NCBI GenBank assembly: GCA_934272745.1
Contig: CAKQSI010000066.1
Span: 1-5,089 of the forward strand
DNA length: 5,089 nucleotides
Origin: an uncultured Clostridia bacterium
Lineage (GTDB): Bacteria > Bacillota > Clostridia > Christensenellales > Borkfalkiaceae
Reading direction: 5' to 3'
Under the pieces are notes generated by a model. The model worked only from the letters and a program-made list of their open reading frames with translations. It did no database searches and had not been told where the DNA came from. Numbering within the stretch: position 1 is the first letter of the stretch; every line of letters begins with the position of its first letter. Shown here in pieces: positions 5,020-5,089 of the stretch. Both the position numbers and the translations under genes were made by a program.

Positions 5020-5043
5020 GCGGGGGCGCCCGCGCCCGCTTTT
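5020..5043 (+). terminator. Weak candidate terminator hairpin
   Basis: GCGGG (5020-5024) pairs with CCCGC (5035-5039), with a further CG/CG pair step (5027-5028 with 5033-5034) after a two-base bulge and a 4-nt loop, followed by T4 (5040-5043). It could end the transcript of the lipoprotein operon about 310 nt downstream of its stop codon. The U-run is short and the distance long. It also overlaps the start region of the possible promoter at 4992-5019, so both calls cannot be equally strong. Confidence 0.3.
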
Positions 5044-5089
5044 GGAATCGGTGTACAGCGTGCGGTGCTTTTCGACGCGACATAAATAG

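Larger units (their letters stand above)
4713..5089. other. Gene-free right end with repeats and hairpins
   Basis: No coding region here is convincing. A 68-codon plus frame (4790-4996) and an 89-codon minus frame (4723-4992) overlap each other; the plus frame has a GTG start without a ribosome site. What the region holds is listed separately: a 10-bp palindrome ATAACGTTAT at 4736-4745, a 7-bp stem at 4781-4817, a duplicated motif at 4812-4905, a hairpin with a GNRA-type loop at 4912-4935, and a possible promoter plus a GC-rich hairpin at 4992-5043. Confidence 0.6.

Noticed and set aside
5018..5089. 23-codon frame from ATG 5018 to TAG 5089
   Set aside because: It runs through a GC-rich hairpin, AAGGA is ten bases away from the ATG, and the peptide is Arg-rich and short; chance is the likelier explanation.
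1..5089. CRISPR arrays, tRNA or rRNA genes, transposases, phage genes
   Set aside because: No spaced identical repeats with unique spacers, no cloverleaf or rRNA-like segment, and no integrase, transposase or phage protein was seen in any frame.

Overview
The window reads as a stretch of chromosome from an endospore-forming Firmicute, probably of the class Clostridia. The strongest reason is a complete, uninterrupted gene for the late mother-cell sporulation sigma factor SigK, still carrying its hydrophobic pro-sequence. Shine-Dalgarno sites of the GGAGG type, vegetative promoters of the TTGACA/TATAAT type and a moderately GC-rich composition with AT-rich gaps fit this. The genus cannot be told from the sequence.

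Layout. Positions 1-127 hold three tandem 21-bp repeats rich in T on the plus strand and no gene. A glycoside hydrolase family 2 enzyme lies on the minus strand (128-1852). Upstream of it is an approximately 296-nt, hairpin-rich leader and a near-consensus vegetative promoter (2155-2183), with a 9-bp inverted repeat placed across the promoter. Next, also on the minus strand, is sigK (2282-2962), with a good ribosome site and a possible sigma-E-type promoter. The divergent gap 2963-3348 carries that promoter, a palindromic operator-like element, a strong plus-strand vegetative promoter (3161-3189) and an approximately 153-nt leader. A plus-strand two-gene unit follows: a nucleoside hydrolase family protein (3349-4182) and, 11 nt later, a small predicted lipoprotein of unknown function (4194-4712). 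The last 377 bases (4713-5089) have no convincing gene but contain a duplicated 27-28-bp motif, several hairpins and a possible outward promoter.

How it fits together. The GH2 enzyme and the nucleoside hydrolase both cleave glycosidic bonds and each has its own vegetative promoter, so both look like scavenging functions used in growth. sigK would act only late in sporulation and appears to be on a separate control circuit. I see no evidence for a multi-gene novel system such as a defence island, CRISPR array or mobile element. The parts most worth a second look are regulatory: the structured GH2 leader with its attenuator-like hairpin, the operator-like repeats at both vegetative promoters, and the repeat-bearing gap at the right end. 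The Trp-for-His change in the nucleoside hydrolase active-site motif is the most interesting protein-level point.
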